Positions 52,641-61,326 of a DNA stretch of 64,000 nt are shown here, in pieces. The stretch lies in NCBI RefSeq assembly GCF_001983995.1, contig NZ_CP019450.1, forward strand, positions 3,472,001-3,536,000, written 5' to 3'. This DNA comes from Halioglobus japonicus. GTDB taxonomy: Bacteria > Pseudomonadota > Gammaproteobacteria > Pseudomonadales > Halieaceae. Within the stretch, counting starts at the first letter, position 1, and each line of letters begins with the position of its first letter. A program made the translations under genes and the position numbers. A model generated the notes under the pieces. That model ran no database searches. It had not been told where the DNA came from and saw nothing but the letters and a program-made list of their open reading frames with translations.

Positions 52641-52674
52641 GGGCTCCAAAACTGAGGGTTTGGGGCCCTTTTTC
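52641..52674 (+). terminator. Rho-independent terminator after the LolA-like gene
   Basis: GGGCTCCAAA pairs with TTTGGGGCCC (one G-T pair) around an ACTGAGGG loop, followed by TTTTTC. It ends 19-52 bp after the stop codon of the LolA-like gene and precedes the M1 peptidase promoter. Confidence 0.75.
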
Positions 52675-52717
52675 GTTATACTCCACCGATTCCCATCCTA
52701 ACTCTGGAACCCGCACG

Positions 52718-55057
52718 ATGAAGCTCCGTTCAATTCTCGCTGTAATCGCCTGCTCCCTGCCCCTGACCGTACTTGCTGAAGTCGGCTCAGGCGCCAAGAA
52801 ATTTGCCCAGTTAGGCCACCTGCTGGACACACCTACCGAGGTCCGCCTTGCCAGCGGCGCCCCGGGACCCGATTACTGGCAGCAGCGCGCTGACTACAAG
52901 ATCGACGTCACCATCGACGATACCCGTCAGCACCTGACCGGGCGCGAAACCATTACCTACTACAACCAGAGCCCGCATAGCCTGAAATACATCTGGCTGC
53001 AGGTTGACCAGAATCGCTTCCGCCCCGACTCCGACGACATGCTGACCAAAACCGCGCCCAACTTCGAGAAGTACCCCTACTCGAGCATGGCCGGTCTTTT
53101 ATATCGCATGGAATTTCAGGGTGGGGTGAATAACTTCAAGATCACCGACGCCGAGGGCAACGCCCTGCCGTTCACTGAAAACAAGACCATGGTGCGTATT
53201 GATCTGCCCCAGCCGCTCAAAGCCGGAGAGCAGTTCGTCTTCAACGTTGCCTGGGATCACGCCATTGTCGATGCCACCAAGTTTGCCCGTGGCGGCTACG
53301 AGTTTTTCGAGAAGAACGGCAACTACATCTACGAGATCGCCCAGTGGTTCCCTCGAGTGGCGGCCTATACCGACTACGAGGGCTGGAACAACAAGCAGTT
53401 CCTCGGCAATGGTGAGTTCACCCTGGAACTGGGCGACTACGAAGTCGCGATCACCGTTCCCGCCGACCACATCGTGGCCGCTACCGGCGTCCTGCAAAAC
53501 GCGGAGGACGTGCTCAGCCGCAAACAGCTCAAGCGCTATGAAGAGGCACAGAGTGTCGACGAGCTGATGTTTATCGTAACGCCGGAAGAAGCCGCCCAGC
53601 GCGAACAGGGCAGCACCTCGGTTGAGAGCACCTGGGTATTCAAGGCTGAGAATGTACGCGATTTCGCCTTTGCCTCTTCCCGCAAATTCATCTGGGATGC
53701 CCAGTCCACCCCCTCCGGTGACAAGAACGTGCTGGCCATGTCGTTCTACCCCAACGAAGCGGAGCCACTGTGGAGCCAGTACTCCACCGCCTCGATTGTA
53801 CACACCATGGAGGTTTATTCCCGCTACACCTTCGAGTACCCGTACCCGGTATCGATCTCGGTAAATGGCCCGGTGGGCGGCATGGAATATCCCATGATTA
53901 CCTTCAACGCGCCCCGGCCATACGATGATGGCACTTATTGGGATGTCAGCCAGAAAGATCACCGTGAGTCCTGGTCGCGCAGCAAGTACGGGCTGATCTC
54001 CGTCATCATTCACGAGGTCGGGCACAACTACTTCCCGATGATCGTCAACTCCGATGAGCGCCAGTGGACCTGGATGGACGAAGGCATGAACACCTTCCTG
54101 CAGTACATTGCCGAACAGGAGTGGGAGGAAAACTATCCCTCTCGTCGCGGCCCGCCGGAGAACATGACCGAGTACATGACCAGCGGCAACGTGGTGCCCA
54201 TCATGACCAACTCGGAATCCATTTTGCAGTTCGGCAACAATGCCTATGGTAAACCCGCCACAGCCCTGAACATTCTCCGCGAGAGCATTATGGGCCGTGA
54301 GCTGTTTGACTACGCGTTTGCCGAATTTGCCAATCGCTGGAAGTTCAAGCGCCCCACCCCCGCCGATTTCTTCCGCAGTATGGAAGATGCCTCGGCAGTT
54401 GATCTGGACTGGTTCTGGCGCGGCTGGTTCTACGGCACCGACTACGTGGATGTTGCGATCTCTAACATCACCCAGTTCACAGTCGACAGCCGCGACCCTG
54501 AAGTGGAAAAAGCCTGGCAGAAAGCCAAGGACGACAAGCTCGAGCCCACCCTCAACGACCAGCGCAACGAGGACCTCGAGCGGCTGGTGGACAAGTATCC
54601 GGCGCTGAATGACTTCTACAACGATTACGACGACTACACGGTGACGCCCTGGGATTACGCCCAGTACGAGAAAACCCTGAAGGCACTGAGTGACAAGGAA
54701 AAAGCCCTGCTGGCGATGGACAAGCACTTCTACACCGTGACCTTTGATAATCTCGGCGGCCTGGTCACGCCGCTACCACTGCGCATCAGCTATGCCGACG
54801 GTGCTACCGAGGAAATGCAGATTCCGGCGGAAATCTGGCGACGCAACGCCGAGCAGGTTACCAAGCTGTTTGTCAGCGAACGTGAAATCACCGGTATCGA
54901 AATCGACCCGTACCGCAGCACCGCCGACGCCGATGTGTATAACAACAGCTGGCCGCGCAAGGTGAAGACTTCGCGCTTCCGCCTACACATGGACTCGCCA
55001 AAGCCGAACCATATGCGTCGCGACGAGAAAACCAACTGGGAAAAGAAAGACAAGTGA
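52718..55057 (+). CDS. Exported M1 family metallopeptidase
   Basis: 779 aa from ATG 52718 (signal peptide MKLRSILAVIACSLPLTVLA). It has an N-terminal saddle domain (LTGRETITYYNQSPHSLKYI), an exopeptidase-type GGMEYP motif, and the gluzincin site HEVGH with zinc ligands His432, His436 and Glu455 (DEGMNTF) and catalytic Glu433. The C-terminal part is long and not assigned. It should cleave peptides in the periplasm and supports the peptide-scavenging theme of the S9 peptidase upstream. Its stop overlaps the DUF6702 start by 4 bp. Confidence 0.9.
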   Translation: MKLRSILAVIACSLPLTVLAEVGSGAKKFAQLGHLLDTPTEVRLASGAPGPDYWQQRADYKIDVTIDDTRQHLTGRETITYYNQSPHSLKYIWLQVDQNRFRPDSDDMLTKTAPNFEKYPYSSMAGLLYRMEFQGGVNNFKITDAEGNALPFTENKTMVRIDLPQPLKAGEQFVFNVAWDHAIVDATKFARGGYEFFEKNGNYIYEIAQWFPRVAAYTDYEGWNNKQFLGNGEFTLELGDYEVAITVPADHIVAATGVLQNAEDVLSRKQLKRYEEAQSVDELMFIVTPEEAAQREQGSTSVESTWVFKAENVRDFAFASSRKFIWDAQSTPSGDKNVLAMSFYPNEAEPLWSQYSTASIVHTMEVYSRYTFEYPYPVSISVNGPVGGMEYPMITFNAPRPYDDGTYWDVSQKDHRESWSRSKYGLISVIIHEVGHNYFPMIVNSDERQWTWMDEGMNTFLQYIAEQEWEENYPSRRGPPENMTEYMTSGNVVPIMTNSESILQFGNNAYGKPATALNILRESIMGRELFDYAFAEFANRWKFKRPTPADFFRSMEDASAVDLDWFWRGWFYGTDYVDVAISNITQFTVDSRDPEVEKAWQKAKDDKLEPTLNDQRNEDLERLVDKYPALNDFYNDYDDYTVTPWDYAQYEKTLKALSDKEKALLAMDKHFYTVTFDNLGGLVTPLPLRISYADGATEEMQIPAEIWRRNAEQVTKLFVSEREITGIEIDPYRSTADADVYNNSWPRKVKTSRFRLHMDSPKPNHMRRDEKTNWEKKDK

Positions 55058-55563
55058 TCCCTCGCCTGCTCCGCCTGGTGGCAGCCCTGCTGCTGGCCAC
55101 CCAGGCCTGGGCCCATCCCTCACATACCAGCTTTGCGGAAATCGGCTGGAGTGCCGATGGCGATGCACTTGAAGTGGCGCTGAGGGTCATCCCAGAAGAT
55201 GTCGAGGAACTGCTCTCGTCCCGGCAGCAGCGCCAGGTGGTGCTGGTCGACACCCCGGAGGTCAGGCAGTGGCTTGAGGCCTGGCTTAACGAGGAATTCA
55301 GGGTTTATGCCGACGGCCCATCACTGCCAGTGCAACTGCAAAGCCTGGATCTGGAGAGCTACCGCGCCAGCTGGCTGTTCTTCACCGTAGCTGCGCCCAA
55401 AGCAAACACGCTCAGCCTGCAGAACCGACTGCTCTTATCTCACAACACCCACGAGCGCGGCCGCGTGCAGATCAACACCGTACAACGCCTCTGGCAACCG
55501 GCCAGCGATCGCATGACTTTCACCGACGAGCAACCGCAACCGCTATGGGCACCCGCGCCATAA
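55054..55563 (+). CDS. DUF6702 family exported protein
   Basis: 169 aa from GTG 55054, overlapping the M1 stop (GTGA). Signal peptide MIPRLLRLVAALLLATQAWA is followed by HPSHTSFAEIGWSADGDALE, a pattern shared by DUF6702 proteins that are coupled to M1 peptidases. The mature part looks like a small all-beta domain. It is probably a partner or chaperone-like factor of the peptidase, by genomic association only. Confidence 0.75.
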   Translation: MIPRLLRLVAALLLATQAWAHPSHTSFAEIGWSADGDALEVALRVIPEDVEELLSSRQQRQVVLVDTPEVRQWLEAWLNEEFRVYADGPSLPVQLQSLDLESYRASWLFFTVAAPKANTLSLQNRLLLSHNTHERGRVQINTVQRLWQPASDRMTFTDEQPQPLWAPAP

Positions 55564-55629
55564 CCGGCGCGAGCAATGCTGAATAAGAAGAAGTCTTAGC
55601 GTAGTAAAACCGTCCGCCGCGAGCGAGCC

Positions 55630-56204
55630 TCAGCCCGTCGATTGCGAATAGTTAAGGGAATATTTCCACTGCAAGAAATCGTTGCCAAAGGCCTCAGCCC
55701 GGGCTGCGGACAAATCCACCTGCTGGCCAAGATGCCCAAATAACGGCAGGCCCTCGCCGAGCAGTACCGGTGCCTGGGTTACGCAGATTTCATCGAGCAA
55801 ACCCGCATTGATGAACGAGGTAATGGTCGTGCCACCGTCGACATAGCCGTGTTGATAGCCACTGCTGCGCAGGTGCCCCACCAGTGCATCGAGCCCGGCG
55901 GGGAAAACCTGTACGTTGCCGACCAGTGACTCCGGCGCACGCTGCAGTGTCGTGCTCAACACGTAAATGGGCCGATCACCGTAGGGCCACTGCTCAGCGG
56001 TGAGATTAAAGCTCACCAATTTTTCCATGCAGCCGCGCCCATGACCATACAGTCGACGGAGGCCAGATAATCAGTGAAACCACCGTCGCCCATAGATGCA
56101 TCCGCAGGCCCTCGGGCGGCGGCCCGGTCCAGCCATTCCGCGCCGCCGTCCGGCGTCGCGATATATGCATCGACGCTGGCGGCAATAAACGCAGAGAATT
56201 TCAC
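55630..56204 (-). pseudogene. Dihydrofolate-reductase-like (RibD C-terminal) protein, frameshifted
   Basis: The N-terminal part (56204 to about 56036) reads MKFSAFIAASVDAYIATPDG up to DYLASVDCMVMG. The C-terminal part from 56028 (MEKLVSFNLTAEQWPYGDRP, then GGTTITSFINAGLLDEICVT) continues in another frame. One extra base at about 56033-56040 (GGCCGC instead of GGCGC on the minus strand) would restore MVMGRGCMEKLVSF and the usual length of about 190 aa. The family (YyaP/YwjB-like) reduces folate- or riboflavin-type substrates. It is the last gene of the SDR/NTF2/aldehyde-dehydrogenase unit. Confidence 0.75.
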
Positions 56205-56231
56205 AGCCGCAGACCGCGGCCGCCAGACACC

Positions 56232-57655
56232 TTATGCGGCGCCGGCGATAGCCTTGATCTCGAGGTAATCGGTGAAGCCATGGGCACCCCACTCGCGGCC
56301 ATTACCCGACTGCTTGTAACCGCCGAAGGGGGTCATCAGGTCGCCAGACTGGCCATTGATGTTGATATTGCCGGCGCGAATCTTGCCCGCAACACTCATC
56401 ACCTGATCCATGTCCTCACCCTGCACATACCCGGCCAGGCCATAGGGTGTGTCGTTGGCAATGGCAATGGCTTCGTCGAGTGAATCATAGGGCATGATGC
56501 AAAGCACCGGGCCAAAGATTTCCTCGCGGGCAATGGTCATGTCGTTGTTCACATTGCTGAACACGGTGGGCTGTACGAAGTAACCCTTGTCGATACCCTC
56601 GGGGCGACCCACGCCGCCACAGGCCAGCACCGCACCTTCGTCGATACCCGCCTGAATCAGGCCCTGGATTTTGTTCCACTGCACTTCGCTGACCACCGGC
56701 CCCATGCTGGTGCCTTCGGCGCGGGGGTCGCCAACCACAACCGTGGCGGCGGCATTGGCGGCAATAGCCGCGGCCTCTTCCATCTTCGCCCGGGTACCAG
56801 CATGCGCGACGGCGCATTACAGGATTGTCCGGTGTTCTGGAACATGTGCATAACGCCGCGAGTGACCGCCTCTTCGAGGTTGACGTCGTCGAGCAGGATA
56901 TTGGGCGACTTGCCGCCGAGTTCCTGGGTCACACGTTTAACGCTGGGAGCGGCGTTTTGTGCCACCAGTGAGCCCGCCCGGGTAGAACCGGTGAAGGACA
57001 CCATTTCAATCAGCGGGTGCGAGGAGATGGCAGTGCCCACGCCGGCACCGTCGCCGTTAATCATATTGAATACACCGGCAGGAACGCCCGCCTCGTGCAT
57101 CACCTCAGCAAAGATGTAGCCACACAGAGGCGCCACCTCGGAGGGTTTCAGCACCACAGTGCAACCCACGGCCAGTGCGGGCCCCACCTTGCAGGTAATC
57201 TGGTTTATCGGCCAGTTCCAGGGGGTAATCATGCCGCACACGCCGATCGGCTCCTTAAAGACCCGGCTGTGGCCCGCCGCTTCCTCGAACTCAAAGGTTT
57301 TGAGGATTTCCATCGCCGTAGAGAGGTGGCCAATACCGGTGGCCGCCTGGGCGTGTACCGACAGGGCAGTGGGAGCGCCCATTTCTTCCGTAATGGCGTC
57401 GGCGATATCGTTGTAGCGCTTCTGGTAAACCTCGCAGATCGCACCCAACAGCTCCACCCGCTCCTCGCGACTGGTGCGGCTGAAGCTGGCGAACGCGGCA
57501 TTAGCAGCCTTGGCAGCCTTGTCCACATCAGCGGCGGAGCCAATGGAAATCCGTGCGCACACTTTTTCGGTGGCTGGGTTGATAACATCCATCGACTTCG
57601 GCTCTACCGGGTCGACCCACTCGCCATTAATATAAAACTTGTCGTATTCGCGCAT
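56232..57655 (-). pseudogene. Aldehyde dehydrogenase, frameshifted
   Basis: The start is taken at ATG 57655 (MREYDKFYINGEWVDPVEPK) because CAGGAGC lies just before it; the frame is open ten codons further upstream. The enzyme carries TPWNWPINQITCKVGPALAV, QELGGKSPNILLDD and catalytic Cys in NTGQSCNAPSRML. The frame then breaks near 56789-56795 in CCCGGG. The other frame continues with KMEEAAAIAANAAATVVVGD to the end and PFGGYKQSGNGREWG. Adding one C restores about 475 aa. Class: NAD-dependent non-acylating aldehyde dehydrogenase of the aromatic/terpenoid type. A sequencing indel is as likely as true decay. Confidence 0.8.
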
Positions 57656-57677
57656 TCCAGAGCTCCTGTTATTCGGG

Positions 57678-58190
57678 TTATTCAACTATAGCAGCGGCAC
57701 GCTGCATTGCTGTGACAAAAAGTTCATCCGGGCCGGTAGAGTAAGTCACCGTCAGCCGCGATGCGACCACTTTCCACGCGCCGTCAATGTTCTGACAGCG
57801 ATTCGTGTATTCGCCCACCACCCGGCTCAACTCATCCGGGGCAGCATTCGGCTCTTCCGGTTCGCCATGCTTCCAGATGATGTGATCCGCGGTAAGGTAG
57901 GCCCGGCAAATCACCGCATCGCCATCGCGCTCAAAGCGATGATTGGCAATGATATGGCGAGTGATATCAAAGCCATTGATCACCGCCTTGATGCCGCCGA
58001 CCCACTCATCTGCGGGCCACGGAACATTGGGGTCGCGGTCGTGGGCGCCGGTCTGGTAATCGATCATAACCTCGTCTGCAAAGCAGTTGCGCACCATAGC
58101 CCAGTTTTTGGTGTCCACGCCTTCGGCGTAGGCGTTATACACATCGATAATCGCCGCCCGTTCTTCCAGGCTTACGTCAGTTACTGTCAT
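57678..58190 (-). CDS. NTF2/SnoaL-like protein
   Basis: The 170-aa NTF2-like cone domain has LEERAAIIDVYNAYAEGVDT, NCFADEVMIDYQTGA and the late VGEYTNRCQNIDGAWKVVASRL, the pattern of SnoaL_4 proteins that are isomerases, cyclases or dehydratases for steroids, polyketides and similar ring compounds. It starts 6 bp after the SDR stop and ends 22 bp before the aldehyde dehydrogenase, so all three are one operon. Substrate unknown; ring-compound metabolism is suggested by family and neighbours. Confidence 0.8.
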   Translation of the reverse strand: MTVTDVSLEERAAIIDVYNAYAEGVDTKNWAMVRNCFADEVMIDYQTGAHDRDPNVPWPADEWVGGIKAVINGFDITRHIIANHRFERDGDAVICRAYLTADHIIWKHGEPEEPNAAPDELSRVVGEYTNRCQNIDGAWKVVASRLTVTYSTGPDELFVTAMQRAAAIVE

Positions 58191-58196
58191 TGCGGT

Positions 58197-58958
58197 TTAC
58201 TCGTGCTTGAGCACGGCCCCCTCTGTGATCGTAGTGGTGTTATCCACCACCATAGCTGCGCCATTCACTGAGCGCGACTCATCCGATGCCAGGAACAACA
58301 CCATATTGGCGACATCAACAGGGTCACCCACCCACAGCCGGTCCATCTGGGCGGCGGCCTCCGGGTCATGTGCTTTCACCACATCGTACATGCGGCTAAG
58401 CATGGGTGTTTGCATATTGCCAGGGTGCACTGAGTTACACCGCACACCGTAGCCTTCCTGGGTCGAAAGGCAGGCCACGGATTTGGTCATACCACGAATC
58501 GCGCTCTTGGAAGCGGCATAGGCAAAGATATTCGGCCCGCCTTGAATACTGGCTGTTGAGCACATATTGACGATCGAGCCGCCGCCGTTGGCTTTCATCA
58601 GCGCCAGGGCATGCTTGCAGCCAAAGAAGGTGCCATCCGCGCCCACGGCGTTGATCTTGCGCCACAGCGCCTCGGTGGTGTGCTCGATGCTGGCCAGCTC
58701 AACGATACCGGCGCAGTTAACCAGAACATCCAGGCTATCCATGGACTGCAGCAGCGACTCCCACGCCGATTCACTGGTGACATCCAGATACTCAAATCGG
58801 GCATTGGGCAGTTGCGCAGCAGCGGCCATCCCAGCCTCGCGCGCCACATCAGTGAGTACCACCGATGCCCCTTCTTCTGCCAATCGGCTGGCAATAGCCA
58901 GACCCAGGCCCGATGCTGCACCGGTTACCAGTGCCACTTTTCCTGCTACGCGCCCCAT
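58197..58958 (-). CDS. SDR family NAD(P)-dependent oxidoreductase
   Basis: The 253-aa classical SDR has TGAASGLGLAIA cofactor loop, LVNCAGIVEL, catalytic Ser134, Tyr147 and Lys151 (FAYAASKSAIRG) and a C-terminal SRSVNGAAMVVDN. Asp37 after the second strand favours NAD(H). It leads the minus-strand operon SDR, NTF2-like, aldehyde dehydrogenase, DHFR-like. It is divergent from the PNPOx-like gene across 139 bp rich in inverted repeats. Confidence 0.88.
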   Translation of the reverse strand: MGRVAGKVALVTGAASGLGLAIASRLAEEGASVVLTDVAREAGMAAAAQLPNARFEYLDVTSESAWESLLQSMDSLDVLVNCAGIVELASIEHTTEALWRKINAVGADGTFFGCKHALALMKANGGGSIVNMCSTASIQGGPNIFAYAASKSAIRGMTKSVACLSTQEGYGVRCNSVHPGNMQTPMLSRMYDVVKAHDPEAAAQMDRLWVGDPVDVANMVLFLASDESRSVNGAAMVVDNTTTITEGAVLKHE

Positions 58959-58999
58959 AGTTTTTGTCCTTATGAATTCGAGAAGCCTTTGCTTGCTTT

Positions 59000-59047
59000 C
59001 ACTCTATCGAGTGATAACATCACAAAAACAGTCAGTTTGTACTGTTT
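59000..59047. promoter_or_regulatory. Three inverted repeats in the SDR/PNPOx divergent promoter
   Basis: CACTC-TATC-GAGTG (59000-59013), GTGAT-AAC-ATCAC (59011-59023) and AAACAGT-N8-ACTGTTT (59026-59047) follow each other between the divergent starts 58958 and 59098. The third, a 7-bp perfect repeat, has the size of a TetR-type operator. Regulator unknown; no intact TetR gene is near. Confidence 0.5.
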
Positions 59048-59097
59048 ATCATATTCAGAATAACAACACCCCGCAACCGGCGGAATTGGGAGAAAAC

Positions 59098-59601
59098 GTG
59101 AACGACAAGGTGGAAAACTACGACGATGTGACCAAGTATGGTCTCAGCAACCAGAAAATGGAAAAGCTGCTGCTGGAACAGAACGAGTTGACCTTTATCT
59201 GGGCCAATAAACAGGGGCATCCGCTGGGCGTGACCATGAGCTATATCTGGCGCAACGGCCGTATCTGGTGCACCGCCACCGAACAGCGGGCCCGGATGAA
59301 AGCCCTGGCCCGTGACCCCCGCTGCAGCGTGGTGATTTCCAGCGCCGGCGTGGACGCCGAGATCAGTCAATCGATCACCTTCAAGGGCACCGCCATTCTG
59401 CACAAGGACCAGGAAACCAAAGACTGGTTCTACCCCGACTTTGCCCGCCACGCGAATAGCCCGGCACCCACACCTGAGGCCTTTGTTGAATTTCTGGACA
59501 CCCCGATGCGCATTATCATCGAAGTGGTACCGGAGAAGACCATCAGCTTCGATGGCGGGGTCATGCAAAATGCCACTACCGAGGCCTTGAGCGCAGACTG
59601 A
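59098..59601 (+). CDS. PNPOx-like flavin/F420-binding family protein
   Basis: 167 aa from GTG 59098, nine bases after GGGAG; an open frame continues upstream to 58567, but only because it runs antisense to the SDR gene. It has the split-barrel pattern of pyridoxamine-phosphate-oxidase-like proteins: NELTFIWANKQGHPLGVTMS, GRIWCTATEQRARMKALARD and SVVISSAGVDAEISQSITFKG. Such proteins bind FMN, F420 or haem and are often reductases or stress proteins. A paralogue is at the right edge (63704). Confidence 0.8.
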   Translation: MNDKVENYDDVTKYGLSNQKMEKLLLEQNELTFIWANKQGHPLGVTMSYIWRNGRIWCTATEQRARMKALARDPRCSVVISSAGVDAEISQSITFKGTAILHKDQETKDWFYPDFARHANSPAPTPEAFVEFLDTPMRIIIEVVPEKTISFDGGVMQNATTEALSAD

Positions 59602-59689
59602 GCCCCTGGCCAGATCCTGAGTGTCGTCTGCTGTGCAGGCACCTCCGGACGAACAGACATATCCATCCGGATTTCAGACATAGGCCGGG

Positions 59690-59720
59690 CGACGGACGCT
59701 GACTACTATAGCGTCCGTCG
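59690..59720. terminator. Perfect 10-bp inverted repeat after the PNPOx-like gene
   Basis: CGACGGACGC (59690-59699) and GCGTCCGTCG (59711-59720) form a perfect 10-bp stem with an 11-nt loop, 89 bp after the PNPOx stop. No T tract follows on either strand, so it may be a protein-binding or processing site instead. Confidence 0.4.
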
Positions 59721-59745
59721 TGTACAACAACCTATGGAGAACACC

Positions 59746-59815
59746 ATGTCTGTATTCCAAATACTCGCCGGTATTGTATCGATGGCCCTTTCGTCAGTAA
59801 CCATGGCCGGTGTCG
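59746..59815 (+). pseudogene. 5' remnant of an exported-protein gene
   Basis: ATG 59746 follows GGAGA by five bases and encodes MSVFQILAGIVSMALSSVTMAG, a good signal peptide. The frame then runs antisense into the AraC-type fragment (59794-60087), and the later residues look like a shadow. This suggests that only the beginning of the gene survived a deletion; the breakpoint is estimated at about 59815-59850. Confidence 0.35.
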
Positions 59816-60087
59816 AGACCGATGCCAATGACGTCATCCTGGCCGGAAATGATTTGATGCGCATCGCGCGGAAACACGACCAAATCCTGTACCTGCAGCT
59901 TTTGCGGCACTTCGCTCTCGAAGTGCAGCCAGGCTTCGCCACTACCGATCAGGTGAAACGGAATGCGTCGTGAGCCCCCTGTATCGACAGCCCGGGTACC
60001 GCAAAACATGCCGTTCACATACACCTTTGCGCTCAATTCGAGGCGTGTCAGCAACACACTCAGGGGATCGGGGTCGTCAAGATACAT
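59794..60087 (-). pseudogene. N-terminal fragment of an AraC-type regulator (cupin sensor domain)
   Basis: 97 codons starting at ATG 60087: DPDPLSVLLTRLELSAKVYV, then PFHLIGSGEAWLHFES and LQVQDLVVFPRDAHQIIS, which match the Cupin_6 sensor domain at the N terminus of AraC regulators. It stops where the rest of the cupin and the helix-turn-helix domain should follow. About two thirds of the gene is missing, probably by the deletion that also truncated the exported-protein gene facing it. It may once have regulated the neighbouring SDR or TonB-receptor genes. Confidence 0.55.
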
Positions 60088-60102
60088 ATGTGCTGGCCGC
60101 GC

Positions 60103-61119
60103 CTAGAGGTAATCGCGAGTCATGTCCAATGAGGCATGCCATAGGGTATCCGCCAAGGCCTCGTCGTGGAGGTAGCTATCTCCCTCCACGAGCGTGGCAG
60201 TGCAGTCTTCGAAATAGGCGCCATTCACACCCGCAACTTCCGGGTGCGCCGCAAGATACACCTGGGTGGCCGCGCCCTCCTCGACAGACTTGCCCACCAC
60301 CGGGGCCAGGGAATCGTAAGCGCGCCGAAACCAGGCAGGATAACTTCTCGCAATGCTGGTACCCACCATACCCGGGTGCAGGGAATTGGACGTCGCAGAA
60401 GTACCCTCAAACTGTTTCGCGAGCTGTAGCGAAAACAGCGCGTTGGCGAGTTTCGACTGACCATATTTCTGCAGACGGCTAAGGCCTTTGTCTGTGGAAA
60501 GGCTGTCGAAATCAATACCGCCCGCGGGCGCCCGAAGATAGGCTGCGGCGCTGGACAGATGAATGACGCGCCCCGCGTCTGCCGCATGGACCAGGGGCAG
60601 GATACGATTAAGCAGAATAAAGTGGCCGAGATAATTCACGCGGAAAGTCTGTTCAATACCGCCGTCGAGCACAAACTCGGTATCGCCGCTAAAGCCTGCG
60701 TTGGCCACCACCATATCCAGCGGCCGATCCAATGACGCCAGGAACTGTGCACAGTCGACCGCAGACTGAAAGTCCGACAGTTCAAGCACCGCCGGCGTTG
60801 TTTCCCCCGCCACACTCGCGCAGGCCAACTCCGCCTTCTCAAGTGTGCGACCGGTGCCAATCACATGAGCGCCACGAGCAGCGAGCACCCGCATGGTTTC
60901 CAGACCCAGGCCAGAGTTACACCCGGTAACCAGCGCTGTCTTGCCTGTGAGATTCAGGCCGCTGGCCACGGACTCGGCCGTGGCATCCGCGCTGAAACTG
61001 CCCACGGGAAAACGCCTGTCAGGCACCTTGCTATAACCGCTGCTATCGCACGCCACCAGACCAGTGGCAGCCGTCGCCACCCCCAGTTGCATAAAGGTTC
61101 TTCTGCCTATTCCCTGCAT
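60103..61119 (-). CDS. Tat-exported SDR family oxidoreductase, possible lipoprotein
   Basis: The 338-aa protein begins MQGIGRRTFMQLG, a twin-arginine signal, and continues to TGLVACDSSG, a plausible lipobox with Cys24. After it comes a complete retinol-dehydrogenase-like SDR domain: KTALVTGCNSGLGLETMRVL, VVANAGFSG and the Y-G-Q-S-K catalytic pair (LQKYGQSKLANALF), plus NSLHPGMVGTSIA. SDR enzymes need NAD(P) and are normally cytoplasmic; Tat export would allow folding with bound cofactor. This is an unusual location and worth testing. Located between the AraC remnant and the TonB receptor, both on the same strand. Confidence 0.8.
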   Translation of the reverse strand: MQGIGRRTFMQLGVATAATGLVACDSSGYSKVPDRRFPVGSFSADATAESVASGLNLTGKTALVTGCNSGLGLETMRVLAARGAHVIGTGRTLEKAELACASVAGETTPAVLELSDFQSAVDCAQFLASLDRPLDMVVANAGFSGDTEFVLDGGIEQTFRVNYLGHFILLNRILPLVHAADAGRVIHLSSAAAYLRAPAGGIDFDSLSTDKGLSRLQKYGQSKLANALFSLQLAKQFEGTSATSNSLHPGMVGTSIARSYPAWFRRAYDSLAPVVGKSVEEGAATQVYLAAHPEVAGVNGAYFEDCTATLVEGDSYLHDEALADTLWHASLDMTRDYL

Positions 61120-61270
61120 AGCTTTGCCCCGTCACGAATCAGCCCCGGCCACGTATGCGGCCTGAACACTACAAACATTAGAGCAGGTTAAAACCCCCGG
61201 GTAAACTCCGCGCAATGGTCTGGCCACTGCCAAGCAATCTATGGAATTCAATTACGGACTGCTTAAGTCG

Positions 61271-61306
61271 ACCAAAAAGAAAGCCCCTACCGCGAACGGC
61301 AGGGGC
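61271..61306 (-). terminator. Rho-independent terminator of the TonB-receptor gene
   Basis: On the minus strand GCCCCTGCCG and CGGTAGGGGC form a 10-bp stem (one mismatch) with a TTCG tetraloop, followed by TTTCTTTTT. It begins about 20 bp after the receptor stop codon. Confidence 0.88.
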
Positions 61307-61326
61307 CTCAACTCACTCCAACGCTA

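Noticed and set aside
53099-54727. A 542-codon open frame antisense to the M1 peptidase
   Set aside because: It lies wholly inside a convincing peptidase gene and owes its length to high GC at third codon positions; the translation has no recognisable domain and no ribosome-binding site.
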